Below, one piece after another: positions 16,135 through 23,505 of a stretch of DNA of 30,715 bases. The notes beneath the pieces are model-generated. The model had not been told where the DNA came from and searched no databases. It was given only the letters and a program-made list of their open reading frames with translations. The DNA is from a virus. The translations under genes were made by a program, and so were the position numbers. How positions within the stretch are numbered: position 1 is the first letter of the stretch; every line of letters begins with the position of its first letter. The stretch spans positions 1 through 30,715 of IMG/VR virus record IMGVR_UViG_3300030101_001574; one strand, given 5' to 3'.

Positions 16135-17120
16135 TATCTAACATTGTTTATCTTGTTGAAAGCAAATTCAAATTCTATTGTATAGTTTGCAAGTTTATCA
16201 TTTACACTTGTTTTTAGTGTTAGTGTTTTTGTTTTAGGTATAACTGATAAAGTTTTACTATCCTGCCTTAAAAACACATTTTCAGATAAAAACAATTCTT
16301 CAATAGTTGAATTACTATCTTCATTTATAAATCCTGTATTTAATGTAATGCTTTTTGTAGCATTGGTGTTGTATCTTTCTTTTTGTCCATTATAAGTGTT
16401 ATATGTTACACTTGATGTAGATACAGTATTTTTTTTAAACATCTCATCAGTAACATTAAATGATTCTGTAGTTTTTTTAAAGAAATACAAATCTTGATAT
16501 GCTCCATATTTGTTTACAAATGTTACTTTAAATGGTGTAAATTTTGGTTCACAAACATTATTAACTGTTATTGTTTTTTTAAGTGTTGCATCATCAGTAT
16601 CATATACTTGTATTGTAGAACTGTTAGCAGGTATAGTTATGTATTGTATTTTTTGGTTTGAATTACCACTATCTGTTATTTGTGTTGTTGTAGAATCTAT
16701 TATTACTTTACCTACACCCTCTGCAAATATTGGTAATTTACCTGCTGTATTTTCAGGTAAGTAAATAGTGTTGGCAGTCATAAGTGCATTTCTTGATAGT
16801 TCAGGATTTATTTCATCTTCAAAATATCCATAACCATCTAATGCTAAATATGTATTTACAACAGGTGAACCAAAAGTAAATTGTAAATTATCTTCATCTA
16901 ATAATGTTGTTACACTTCTTACCCATACTGCATCTGATGGGTAATCATTATTAAAATTGTGTGTGATGTAATCTCTAACTAATTCTGCTACTTCAAAAAC
17001 AATATTAGTATCTGTACCTAATCTTGATTTTTGTATAGTGTATCGTATATCAGTATCAGTAAAATCTGTAGAAAGTCCTGTAAATATATATAATTGTAGT
17101 TCTGCTGTTGTTAATGCCAT
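16134..17120 (-). CDS. Tail structural protein of unknown family
   Basis: This 328-residue protein has a helical N-terminus (TTAELQLYIFTGLSTDFTDT, LVRDYITHNF) and a long beta-rich remainder (VFVNKY-type strands, KSITLNTGFINEDSNSTIEE, FLSENVFLRQDSKTLSVIPK). There are no cysteines beyond NNVCEPKF and no catalytic motif. It is translationally coupled on both sides (its ATG overlaps the stop upstream; its stop overlaps the 920-aa start). It presumably forms part of the tail tip complex with its two neighbours. The assignment is contextual. Confidence 0.6.
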   Translation of the reverse strand: MALTTAELQLYIFTGLSTDFTDTDIRYTIQKSRLGTDTNIVFEVAELVRDYITHNFNNDYPSDAVWVRSVTTLLDEDNLQFTFGSPVVNTYLALDGYGYFEDEINPELSRNALMTANTIYLPENTAGKLPIFAEGVGKVIIDSTTTQITDSGNSNQKIQYITIPANSSTIQVYDTDDATLKKTITVNNVCEPKFTPFKVTFVNKYGAYQDLYFFKKTTESFNVTDEMFKKNTVSTSSVTYNTYNGQKERYNTNATKSITLNTGFINEDSNSTIEELFLSENVFLRQDSKTLSVIPKTKTLTLKTSVNDKLANYTIEFEFAFNKINNVR

Positions 17121-18712
17121 TATGCTATTTTTGTAAATGTTGAAGCATAATAATCAATAAACCATACTTCTGTAATTAAACCATTAGTTTCTAATTTCAC
17201 AAAATGTGATGTAAGTTGAAAAGCAGGTGATATAAAACTACCTACTTCTTTTGTTTTATCTATTCTTATATATCTACCACCTGTTGGATTGTCATTGTTT
17301 GGTATTCTTGTGTTAAACAGTAATGGATTACCCCCACCTCTAAATAAGAAAGCATAAGTGTTTACTAAACTTGTTTCTGTTGCACTTTGTAATAATAAAG
17401 GTACAGCAGCTTTTTGAAGTATCTTTTGTTTTGGATCTCCTAAACCCTCTGTTTCTAACATACCCTCTAAAGTATTTTGGTTTAGTTCAAGTGTTGTAAC
17501 AGAACTATCATGTGCTTGATATTGTGCTTTTGTAATAAATGTAAATGATCTACCACCTGTATAATATGTTACTGTTCCTGCTGTTGGTTGTAGTGCAGGT
17601 TGCAATAAAGTTATATCACATGAAATATCAGAACCACCACTATTTGAATATCCACTTGATGGTGGTGTTATTTTAAATGTAACTGTTCTTTGTGTATCTA
17701 CACCAACAGATGAATCAAAACCTATAGGTGTAAAATCACTAATAGTACCTACGTTTGCAATACCTTTGTTTATTGCACCTGAACTACTTATTGCTTGATT
17801 AGTTAATGATGCTACAGTACAATCAAAAGTAGGAAGTACAGATGTAGGTTGATTAAATGTTGTAGAACATTCTATTGTACTGCCTGTATTAGAATATCCT
17901 GTAGGTATTGTAATATCAAAAAATAAAGTTACTGTTCTATCACTACCTGTAGAATTTGCAGGATAACTTGTTATTGTACTACCACCACTTGAATCTTTTA
18001 TTGCTGTTATTGTACCATTTACTGTTGGGTTTGTAATTACTCCTGCTTGTGTTATTGAACCACCTGAAAAAAATGCATCACTACATGTGTAAGTTTCTTG
18101 TGCTGTTGTAGTAACTTGTATTGTTTGTGTAGCTTTACAATTAGCTGAATTACCATCTGATGCTTCTACTGTAAATGTTTTAACACCTGCTCTTTTTTTA
18201 CCTATTATTTGTAAAGTAGATCCTGATAAACTATGTGTAAAGAAATCTAAAAAATTGTTAGTAATACTAAAACTTGTTATAGGGTTTGAACTTGTAAAAA
18301 ATGATGCTAAATTAACTGTAGCTGTACCACCTTGTGTATCTACAGCTTGGTTTGGTATTGAACCATTATTTGTAACTCCACCTGTACAAGCTGTTGCAGG
18401 TTGTGTTGCTGTTAAAGATACATCTACATTACTACCACCATTACTAAATTTAGGTGGTACTAAAATTGTAAATACAACAGTTCTACTTGTATCTGTACCA
18501 ACTGCTGCAAATTTCCCATTACTAAAATCTCCTGCAGATGATGTATAAGAATTTATTGCACCAAAATCTAAAACAGGTAGTTGTATGTTTCCATACTCAT
18601 CTACTGCAAAACCTTGTGCATTAATCAATGCTGTTGTAAGTTCTATAGTAGGTTCAGTAGGTTCTGTTATGTTTATGTAAAATGGTGATCTTACATTTAT
18701 CTTTGTACTCAT
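17120..18712 (-). CDS. Repetitive Ig-like tail/virion surface protein
   Basis: This 530-residue protein is Thr/Ser/Gly rich. Three homologous beta units recur, each with a core like R-T-V-x-F-x-I-x-x-P-x-x-[FY]-S-N-x-G-S. The cores read RTVVFTILVPPKFSNGGSNV (about 76-95), RTVTLFFDITIPTGYSNTGS (about 260-279) and RTVTFKITPPSSGYSNSGGS (about 345-364). Each is followed by paired strands ending in Q-P. Units two and three carry cysteines at matching places (TYTCSDAFF/TFDCTVASL and IECSTTF/ISCDITL). A cadherin-like segment lies between (PITSFSITNNFLDFF, KTFTVEASDG). The last 110 residues (NNDNPTGGRYIRIDKTKEVG, SHFVKLETNG) are different, perhaps the docking end. Ig-like repeats on virions often bind surfaces. 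The role is inferred. Confidence 0.62.
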   Translation of the reverse strand: MSTKINVRSPFYINITEPTEPTIELTTALINAQGFAVDEYGNIQLPVLDFGAINSYTSSAGDFSNGKFAAVGTDTSRTVVFTILVPPKFSNGGSNVDVSLTATQPATACTGGVTNNGSIPNQAVDTQGGTATVNLASFFTSSNPITSFSITNNFLDFFTHSLSGSTLQIIGKKRAGVKTFTVEASDGNSANCKATQTIQVTTTAQETYTCSDAFFSGGSITQAGVITNPTVNGTITAIKDSSGGSTITSYPANSTGSDRTVTLFFDITIPTGYSNTGSTIECSTTFNQPTSVLPTFDCTVASLTNQAISSSGAINKGIANVGTISDFTPIGFDSSVGVDTQRTVTFKITPPSSGYSNSGGSDISCDITLLQPALQPTAGTVTYYTGGRSFTFITKAQYQAHDSSVTTLELNQNTLEGMLETEGLGDPKQKILQKAAVPLLLQSATETSLVNTYAFLFRGGGNPLLFNTRIPNNDNPTGGRYIRIDKTKEVGSFISPAFQLTSHFVKLETNGLITEVWFIDYYASTFTKIA

Positions 18713-19254
18713 CTATTTTGCTTTATTGTAAATTTTAAAAATTCTTCTACATCTAATCCATATGCTTTTAGTATTTCATCAGGTAGTGTTTTAAATGCTT
18801 TCTCAAAAGGTTTAGTAAAAAATAAACTTGGTTTTAATCCTTTGTTCCATATTGATCTTGATATAAGAAATGCTGTAGAATTATAACTCATAAATTTTCC
18901 TTGCTTATCTCTAAATTGAAATCTTCTTTTTCTTACCCATTCTTTAATACTTTTTGATAAACCTTTACCACCTTTACCTTTACCACTACCAAATCTTGCA
19001 AGTGTTGGATACCTACCAAGTTCTGTATAGGATGATGTTGTACCATGTACACCTCTGTCTTGATAGTAACCATAATCTTTCATTAAGAAATCTAACTCAA
19101 AAGAATTTTTACTTGTTTTAAGTTTACCCTCTAAACTATTATACAATTCAGATGTAACATTCTTTTTACCTCTTGTAAGGTTTGCTCTTGCTTGTTTTAT
19201 AACAAAGTTTTTAAACTTGTTAAGTGCTTTATATGTTTCTCCTTTGGTTAGCAT
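18709..19254 (-). CDS. Head-tail joining protein, HK97 gp10-like
   Basis: This 181-residue basic protein shows the gp10-type layout. An N-terminal helix (MLTKGETYKALNKFKNFVIK) is followed by a strand-loop with DYGYYQDRGVHGTTSSYTEL, matching the usual Y-x-x-[FY]-x-[ED]-x-G-x-x-G segment. Next come an exposed loop rich in Gly/Lys (FGSGKGKGGKGLSKSI) and a C-terminal helix (FFTKPFEKAFKTLPDEILKA). Proteins of this class connect capsid and tail tube. The next gene upstream resembles a tail terminator, so the pair makes functional sense. ATG and stop overlap the neighbouring genes. Confidence 0.6.
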   Translation of the reverse strand: MLTKGETYKALNKFKNFVIKQARANLTRGKKNVTSELYNSLEGKLKTSKNSFELDFLMKDYGYYQDRGVHGTTSSYTELGRYPTLARFGSGKGKGGKGLSKSIKEWVRKRRFQFRDKQGKFMSYNSTAFLISRSIWNKGLKPSLFFTKPFEKAFKTLPDEILKAYGLDVEEFLKFTIKQNR

Positions 19255-19703
19255 ATAGTCATGTCATTTTGTATTATAACATCAAATGTTGCTACCCATC
19301 CTGCTAATTTATTTTCAAACCTATCTACAAAAGGTTCACATCCTACTGTACCCTCAACTTGGTATTTATCAGTATAAAGTGTACCTCTTTTTAATAAAGC
19401 AATTAATCTATTTAGTATTGCAAGTTGTGTATTTAGTACATCTTGTTCATTGTCATTTCCTACAAAGTTATCTGTAGTTTCTAATTTGCTTTCATCAACA
19501 ATATCCATTGCTAATACTGAAATGTTAAATGTAAGTACACCTGAATCTACATTACAATTATTTACAATAATGTGTGATAAGGGAAATATAGTTTGTTTGT
19601 TTAAATCTACATCATCTAAACTACCATAAGTAACTGTATTTACAAATGGTTCTGCTTGTAATGTATCTTTTATCTTTTGTGTTAAATCATAGAAACCTGT
19701 CAT
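19248..19703 (-). CDS. Tail terminator/completion-like protein
   Basis: This is 151 residues. The order helix, strand, strand (MTGFYDLTQKIKDTLQAEPF; FPLSHIIVNNCNV; VLTFNISVLAMDIV) and the final strands (LAGWVATFDVIIQNDMTIC) resemble tail terminator/minor tail U-type proteins. These cap the tube and join it to the head. It directly precedes the gp10-like gene. The start overlaps the stop of a 29-aa ORF (TGATG-type). The fold call is by pattern; I do not recognise a named family. Confidence 0.5.
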   Translation of the reverse strand: MTGFYDLTQKIKDTLQAEPFVNTVTYGSLDDVDLNKQTIFPLSHIIVNNCNVDSGVLTFNISVLAMDIVDESKLETTDNFVGNDNEQDVLNTQLAILNRLIALLKRGTLYTDKYQVEGTVGCEPFVDRFENKLAGWVATFDVIIQNDMTIC

Positions 19704-19789
19704 TTCCTATATCTTTTTATTTGTTGCTTTTCTAATTCTACTTTTTCTTTTTCAAATGCTAAATAAACAAAACAACTATGCATATTCAT
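19700..19789 (-). CDS. Tiny ORF, 29 aa
   Basis: An ATG five bases after the upstream stop opens 29 codons ending in TGA that overlaps the next ATG. The product begins MNMHSCFVYLAFEKEKVELE and ends KRYRK, probably a short amphipathic helix. It fills an otherwise non-coding 90-base space. It may be a coupling leader or the small second part of a tail chaperone. Support is positional only. Confidence 0.45.
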   Translation of the reverse strand: MNMHSCFVYLAFEKEKVELEKQQIKRYRK

Positions 19790-19794
19790 TTTTG

Positions 19795-20448
19795 TTATAT
19801 CATCAAATTTGGTAACATCTCCTTTAGCAAGTCCATAGATTGATTGATACCAACCCCATTTTTTTCCAAAGTTTGAAGTTGTAAAGTGTTCATCTGATTG
19901 GGTACTTCCCTGTTCAAATAGTTCAGGATAGTTTGCAGTAATTCGTTGTTTAAATTGTAAAAAAAAACTATAGAACCCATTACAACATCTAACCTCATCT
20001 GCTTCATTTGTTCTGCATCATCAGTTCCATCATATTCTTCAATCAAATACTTATCTCCTTTTCTCATTGTAACAGGTCTATAGAGTACACTCATTGCTTT
20101 GTGCATGGTTTCCCAATCAGTAAGTGAATCATCTAAATCAATATATTCACCTAAACTAATATCATCAAGTTTTGGTATAAAACCATACTCTTTACCTTTG
20201 AGTTTAAATGTAGGTATAAGATCAGGTTTTTCTGAAAACACATTATCTATATCTTTAATTACAGATTTTACACTATGCACTTTTATCTTTGCAATATCTT
20301 TTAGATCTAACCCACAAAAGATCTCAACAGTTTTATGTAATATAAAATTTGTGTTTTGATTTTCTTCTGTATTTATCTTGTTAAACTTTTGATACTGTTC
20401 TAAAGTTATTTCTGATAAACTTGTAGGTACTTGTATTTTTACTTTCAT
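19795..20448 (-). CDS. Putative tail assembly chaperone/unknown phage protein
   Basis: This is 217 residues, soluble and helical, with the opening MKVKIQVPTSLSEITLEQYQ. I associate that start with a conserved Bacteroidetes phage protein upstream of tail genes. Other segments include KGKEYGFIPKLDDISLGEYI and MSVLYRPVTMRKGDKYLIEE, then a C-terminal helical part (FFYNLNNELLQTILNYLNRE). Tail chaperones (lambda G-like) typically sit at this place, are of this size and are followed by a small or frameshifted partner. The 29-aa ORF just downstream could be such a remnant. No slippery sequence was recognised. TATTGTA stands 5 bases before ATG, after a terminator. Confidence 0.5.
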   Translation of the reverse strand: MKVKIQVPTSLSEITLEQYQKFNKINTEENQNTNFILHKTVEIFCGLDLKDIAKIKVHSVKSVIKDIDNVFSEKPDLIPTFKLKGKEYGFIPKLDDISLGEYIDLDDSLTDWETMHKAMSVLYRPVTMRKGDKYLIEEYDGTDDAEQMKQMRLDVVMGSIVFFYNLNNELLQTILNYLNREVPNQMNTLQLQTLEKNGVGINQSMDLLKEMLPNLMI

Positions 20449-20489
20449 ACTAATACAATAAACTTTTGTGATATATGTATAAAAAGAAA

Positions 20490-20506
20490 GGGGATGTAAA
20501 ATCCCC
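20490..20506 (-). terminator. Rho-independent terminator
   Basis: GGGGAT and ATCCCC pair around a 5-base loop. On the minus strand the stem is followed by TTTCTTTTT. It lies between the 75-aa gene and the 217-aa gene, separating the small-gene block from the tail operon. Confidence 0.8.
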
Positions 20507-20531
20507 TATCTCAATCAAAAACAAATGAAAA

Positions 20532-20759
20532 CTAATTATCTCTATTGTAGTAATAACAATAAAGGTCTTGTATTCTTTTATACATCTCTTGTTTTTCTTT
20601 TTTGTTTTTTTGCGACCACAATATATCTCCTGTTCTTTTGAACCCTTGATAGTTTATTTGTATCGCTAATCTTGGTGGTGTTTGTTGTTTTGATTCTTTC
20701 CATATAATAGGATAAATAATAATATCATTTTTTAAACACCAACTCATACAGCTTTCCAT
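20532..20759 (-). CDS. Hypothetical protein, 75 aa
   Basis: The product opens MESCMSWCLKNDIIIYPIIW and has a basic, aromatic end (YKRIQDLYCYYYNRDN). WKESKQQTPPRLAIQINYQG and a GDILWSQ segment suggest a small alpha/beta domain. It is packed directly behind a small membrane protein gene and ahead of a terminator. No family recognised. Confidence 0.55.
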   Translation of the reverse strand: MESCMSWCLKNDIIIYPIIWKESKQQTPPRLAIQINYQGFKRTGDILWSQKNKKEKQEMYKRIQDLYCYYYNRDN

Positions 20760-20760
20760 A

Positions 20761-20946
20761 TTAATACTTCATAATAAAAAGTGCAGCATATAACATTGCA
20801 TACATAAATACATAACTTGAACACATAAACAATACTGCATAGATTGCTGTTTTAAGTGTTTGTTTAATGTACTTTCTTGATGTTGCTTTTTTGATTAGGT
20901 TGTATTCAACACTAAAATCATTTCTCCAATTATCCTCGTTTTTCAT
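20761..20946 (-). CDS. Small membrane protein, 61 aa
   Basis: The first half is charged (MKNEDNWRNDFSVEYNLIKK). The second half is one long or two short hydrophobic helices (TAIYAVLFMCSSYVFMYAML, then YAALFIMKY). It overlaps the 52-aa gene upstream by 17 bases. It may sit in the inner membrane during infection. Superinfection exclusion or host modification are possibilities with no direct support. Confidence 0.55.
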   Translation of the reverse strand: MKNEDNWRNDFSVEYNLIKKATSRKYIKQTLKTAIYAVLFMCSSYVFMYAMLYAALFIMKY

Positions 20947-21088
20947 TATTCATTAAATTTTTATATTCATATACTGTTTTAGTTTGTTGCCAAGCATTAA
21001 ATAAATCATTCTCAAGCTGTAGTAATTCTTCTGCAGTCATGCTATCTAATTTATTTGTTCTGAAATATATTTCTAATTGTTTGTCCAT
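20930..21088 (-). CDS. Small acidic helical protein, 52 aa
   Basis: ATG at 21088 begins MDKQLEIYFRTNKLDSMTAE, continues ELLQLENDLFNAWQQ and ends at TAA 20930, inside the next gene. Its composition suggests a two-helix soluble protein. It follows a terminator closely, so it is the first gene of a short block. No family recognised. Confidence 0.55.
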   Translation of the reverse strand: MDKQLEIYFRTNKLDSMTAEELLQLENDLFNAWQQTKTVYEYKNLMNNEKRG

Positions 21089-21111
21089 AATATTTGTTTT
21101 TAAATTAAAAA

Positions 21112-21129
21112 AGGGGTATCTCTACCCCT
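21112..21129 (-). terminator. Rho-independent terminator
   Basis: GGGGTA (21113-21118) pairs with TACCCC (21123-21128) around the tetraloop TCTC, with one extra A-T pair at the base. On the minus strand a T-run follows. It stands just after the stop of the 71-aa gene. Confidence 0.8.
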
Positions 21130-21135
21130 AAATTT

Positions 21136-21351
21136 TTATCCATTTAAATAAGCATCAAGTGTTGTCTCTTGTGACCAATGCCAAAAATGTTTATCACATT
21201 GTTTTTGACATGCTTTTTCTGTTTTGTAACTTCTTAAATATGTTTCATAAAATTCTCCATCTACATATCTTGCTACATACCATTTTTTTGAAGCATCTTG
21301 AAATGGTTTAAAACTAATCATTTGGTCTATTGCATTTTTATATTGTTTCAT
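21136..21351 (-). CDS. Hypothetical protein, 71 aa
   Basis: The product includes WYVARYVDGEFYETYLRSYK (about 24-43), a beta-hairpin-like stretch similar in feel to Arm-type DNA-binding or AP2-like integrase domains. A Cys/His/Trp-rich end follows (ACQKQCDKHFWHWSQ). It is a single gene between the terminase gene and a terminator. DNA binding is possible but not shown. No family recognised. Confidence 0.55.
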   Translation of the reverse strand: MKQYKNAIDQMISFKPFQDASKKWYVARYVDGEFYETYLRSYKTEKACQKQCDKHFWHWSQETTLDAYLNG

Positions 21352-21410
21352 TTTATATAATTGTTTTTGTTTTACTTTGTAAAGATATAAACATTTTATT
21401 AAAAAACAAA

Positions 21411-22580
21411 TTAATAAACAAAATATTGTCCTTTATTTGGGTTTTCTAACTGATCTGTTAGTGCATACCTTGCTGCATCTATACAATCAGGATGTGAACC
21501 TGTTGGTTTACTTGTAGTGTTACCATCTTTGTCTTTTGCCCATACATATCCTTGTAATTCTCTTTTAAGGTTTCTACTTCTTGCTGTTATGTATATTTCA
21601 TTTTGGTTTATTAAGTTTATACCATATACTACTGAATCCCTACCTTTAGATACAGGATATACTTTATGACCATATCCTACAAGTTCAGCTATACTTTTTG
21701 GTTCTGCTGAATCTGCAATAATATTATCTTGTATATTGTTTGCTTCTAAAAACCTGCTTATATCTCTATTTAACATTCCTGTTTTATATAGCACCTCATC
21801 AAATATGTAAGCATTATTCCATTTATAAAGTGCAATAAGTGTAGATGGATCTATAGAATAACCAAAGTCCATACCATAGTTTAGTAATCTTGCTTCTTGT
21901 GGTATGTTATCTATTTCTTTCCAATCAGGAATACATGCACCTGATAATGTACCTTGTAAACCTAATCCATATACATTCCACCAATTTTCCCAATAGGTAG
22001 ATGTCTTTGCTTTATCTCTTGCTTTCTCTATCTCTTTAACTATTGTTGGTGATAGTGCATCATTATCTTTGTAAGTTAGAGTAATGTAATCTGTGTCAGG
22101 TTGCCCAATAACTTCTTTATCTACCCAAAACAAATGTGTAGGGTTGTAATCTAACCATACTACTTCAGATGTTCGTATAGATAATTCACCATAAGCAGAA
22201 AAAGGAATATTAGAACACTCATTAATGAAGAGAGTGGTTCTTCTACTCCCACGCAATTTATCAGGTTGGTCTGTACTAAAAAATTCAATATAGCTGCCAT
22301 TAGTAAAAGTGTATTTAAGGGTTGTTCTGTTAAATTGTGATTCTTTATATCTGTTTAATCCTTGTAATATGCTAATGAAATCTTTGAGTGCGCCACGCCT
22401 TAAAGATGGTACTGATTCTGCTACTACACTTATTTCTTTACCCTTGTATGTTATTGCTTCATTAATTAATATACAAAGTATAGATATTGTTTTGGAAGCT
22501 GATGTGCCACCTTTTATAACTCTTGTTCTTTGAGTAAGTTTTCTTAATTTAATAAGTGCTTGTGTTTTTTTGACCTGCAT
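21411..22580 (-). CDS. terL: Terminase large subunit
   Basis: At 389 residues this is the packaging motor. The N-terminal ATPase has a P-loop GGTSASKT at 24-31, a form common in Bacteroidetes phages. A second ATP-site segment reads TDQPDKLRGSRRTTLFINEC (about 103-122), whose LFINEC is the Walker B strand with the catalytic Glu. The nuclease domain has Asp in LNYGMDFGYSIDPSTLIALY, DNIIADSAEPKS, and the final Asp in GSHPDCIDAARYAL, giving the three acidic metal ligands of the RNase H-like fold. The length is a little short of typical 420-550. The small subunit lies just upstream. Confidence 0.92.
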   Translation of the reverse strand: MQVKKTQALIKLRKLTQRTRVIKGGTSASKTISILCILINEAITYKGKEISVVAESVPSLRRGALKDFISILQGLNRYKESQFNRTTLKYTFTNGSYIEFFSTDQPDKLRGSRRTTLFINECSNIPFSAYGELSIRTSEVVWLDYNPTHLFWVDKEVIGQPDTDYITLTYKDNDALSPTIVKEIEKARDKAKTSTYWENWWNVYGLGLQGTLSGACIPDWKEIDNIPQEARLLNYGMDFGYSIDPSTLIALYKWNNAYIFDEVLYKTGMLNRDISRFLEANNIQDNIIADSAEPKSIAELVGYGHKVYPVSKGRDSVVYGINLINQNEIYITARSRNLKRELQGYVWAKDKDGNTTSKPTGSHPDCIDAARYALTDQLENPNKGQYFVY

Positions 22581-22610
22581 ATAAGTTACAGATAAGAGTA
22601 TGGTTATCTC

Positions 22611-22877
22611 TTAATCTATAAATAAAGGCACATCCTCTGAAACATTTATATTCTTTGTTTCTGTAGGTTTACCTGCATAGTAGTTGTAAAACAACTGTAC
22701 ATATTTAAAATCTCCTTTTTCAACTCCTGCTTTAAGTGCTGCATATGCTAAAGGTTCTAATGGTGTTAACTTTTCTACAAGTTTTATTTCTTCTGCTTTA
22801 GGTTTTCTACCTGCACCATCTCTTTTACCACCATTATTTGATCTACCATCCAAGATTGAAAAACATTGATTAATCAA
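22611..22877 (-). CDS. terS: Terminase small subunit-like protein (TTG start)
   Basis: At 88 residues, with the signature GGKRDGAGRKPKAEEIKLVE (about 16-35), this matches the N-terminus of many small terminase proteins of this group. The rest is helical (PLAYAALKAGVEKGDFKYVQ) and ends in an acidic tail. There is no ATG in the whole ORF. The likely start is TTG at 22877, preceded by TATTGTATAA on the coding strand, the same element seen before several ATG starts. A second TTG lies at codon 9. It directly precedes the large subunit. Expected role: recognising phage DNA for packaging. Confidence 0.65.
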   Translation of the reverse strand: MINQCFSILDGRSNNGGKRDGAGRKPKAEEIKLVEKLTPLEPLAYAALKAGVEKGDFKYVQLFYNYYAGKPTETKNINVSEDVPLFID

Positions 22878-22896
22878 TTATACAATAAAAAAAAGG

Positions 22897-23304
22897 TTAA
22901 ACTGTTAATTGCTTTTTTAACATTCTGTTTTCATTTCTTGTTTTTCGTAGTTCTAAAAGTACATCTTTATATTTTTGTCTGTAATAATTAGATGGATCTA
23001 CAAACCTTTCTATGCTTGTACTTTTGTTTCTAAACATTCTATCTAATTTACTATGTATTCTTTTGTAATCTTGTGCATCTTCATATTTTGTTATCACATC
23101 ATCAAACAAGCGTAATCCATGTAATACTGTTGCATGATCTTTTTTTACAGATTTACCAATACTTGAAAGTGTTGCTCTTGTATGTGTCTTACAAAGTTTA
23201 TAGTAAATACTTCTTGCATATACTATTTCTCTTTGCCTTGATTTTAGTTTTAAATCTGCATCTGTTTCTATTTCAACTATTTCTTTTATCTTGTCTAATT
23301 TCAT
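22897..23304 (-). CDS. Stand-alone DnaA domain IV-like DNA-binding protein
   Basis: Residues about 22-66 match the C-terminal DNA-binding domain of the bacterial initiator DnaA. SRQREIVYARSIYYKLCK corresponds to the KR-[KR]-E-I-V-x-A-R-x-I-A helix. SIGKSVKKDHATVLHGLR corresponds to the DnaA signature IG...F..RDH[TS]TV.HA, with the DHATVLHG residues that contact the DnaA box. No AAA+ domain precedes it. The rest is a linker and a C-terminal coiled coil (KYKDVLLELRKTRNENRMLK). In DnaA this domain binds TTATCCACA boxes. A solo copy may target host or phage origins, act as a repressor or sequester boxes. It overlaps the 74-aa gene upstream and lies just before the terminase genes. Confidence 0.8.
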   Translation of the reverse strand: MKLDKIKEIVEIETDADLKLKSRQREIVYARSIYYKLCKTHTRATLSSIGKSVKKDHATVLHGLRLFDDVITKYEDAQDYKRIHSKLDRMFRNKSTSIERFVDPSNYYRQKYKDVLLELRKTRNENRMLKKQLTV

Positions 23305-23497
23305 CTATCTTTTTTTTAATTGTTGTTAGTGTATCATTTTTTACCTCATCTATTGCTCTTTGTATTCCTGCACATGCTTCATAATCTTCCAAAACTTCAT
23401 AGTAATGTATTGCTTTTTCTAATTCATCTATTGGTGATCCATTTGCTAAATCAGTAAGTGCCATTAAATAAAACTCATTTATTAGGTTTCTTTTCAA
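23273..23497 (-). CDS. Hypothetical small protein, 74 aa or 63 aa
   Basis: The ORF can start at TTG 23497 or at ATG 23464; the ATG version begins MALTDLANGSPIDELEKAIH. A short helical hairpin follows (HYYEVLEDYEACAGIQRAID), then a charged tail (KKKIDEIRQDKRNS). The stop lies 31 bases inside the DnaA-like gene, implying coupled translation. I recall this kind of small protein upstream of replication genes, without function. The start is uncertain: the TTG fills the space after the upstream gene, the ATG is the conventional choice. Confidence 0.6.
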   Translation of the reverse strand: MKRNLINEFYLMALTDLANGSPIDELEKAIHYYEVLEDYEACAGIQRAIDEVKNDTLTTIKKKIDEIRQDKRNS

Positions 23498-23505
23498 TTA
23501 TAATA

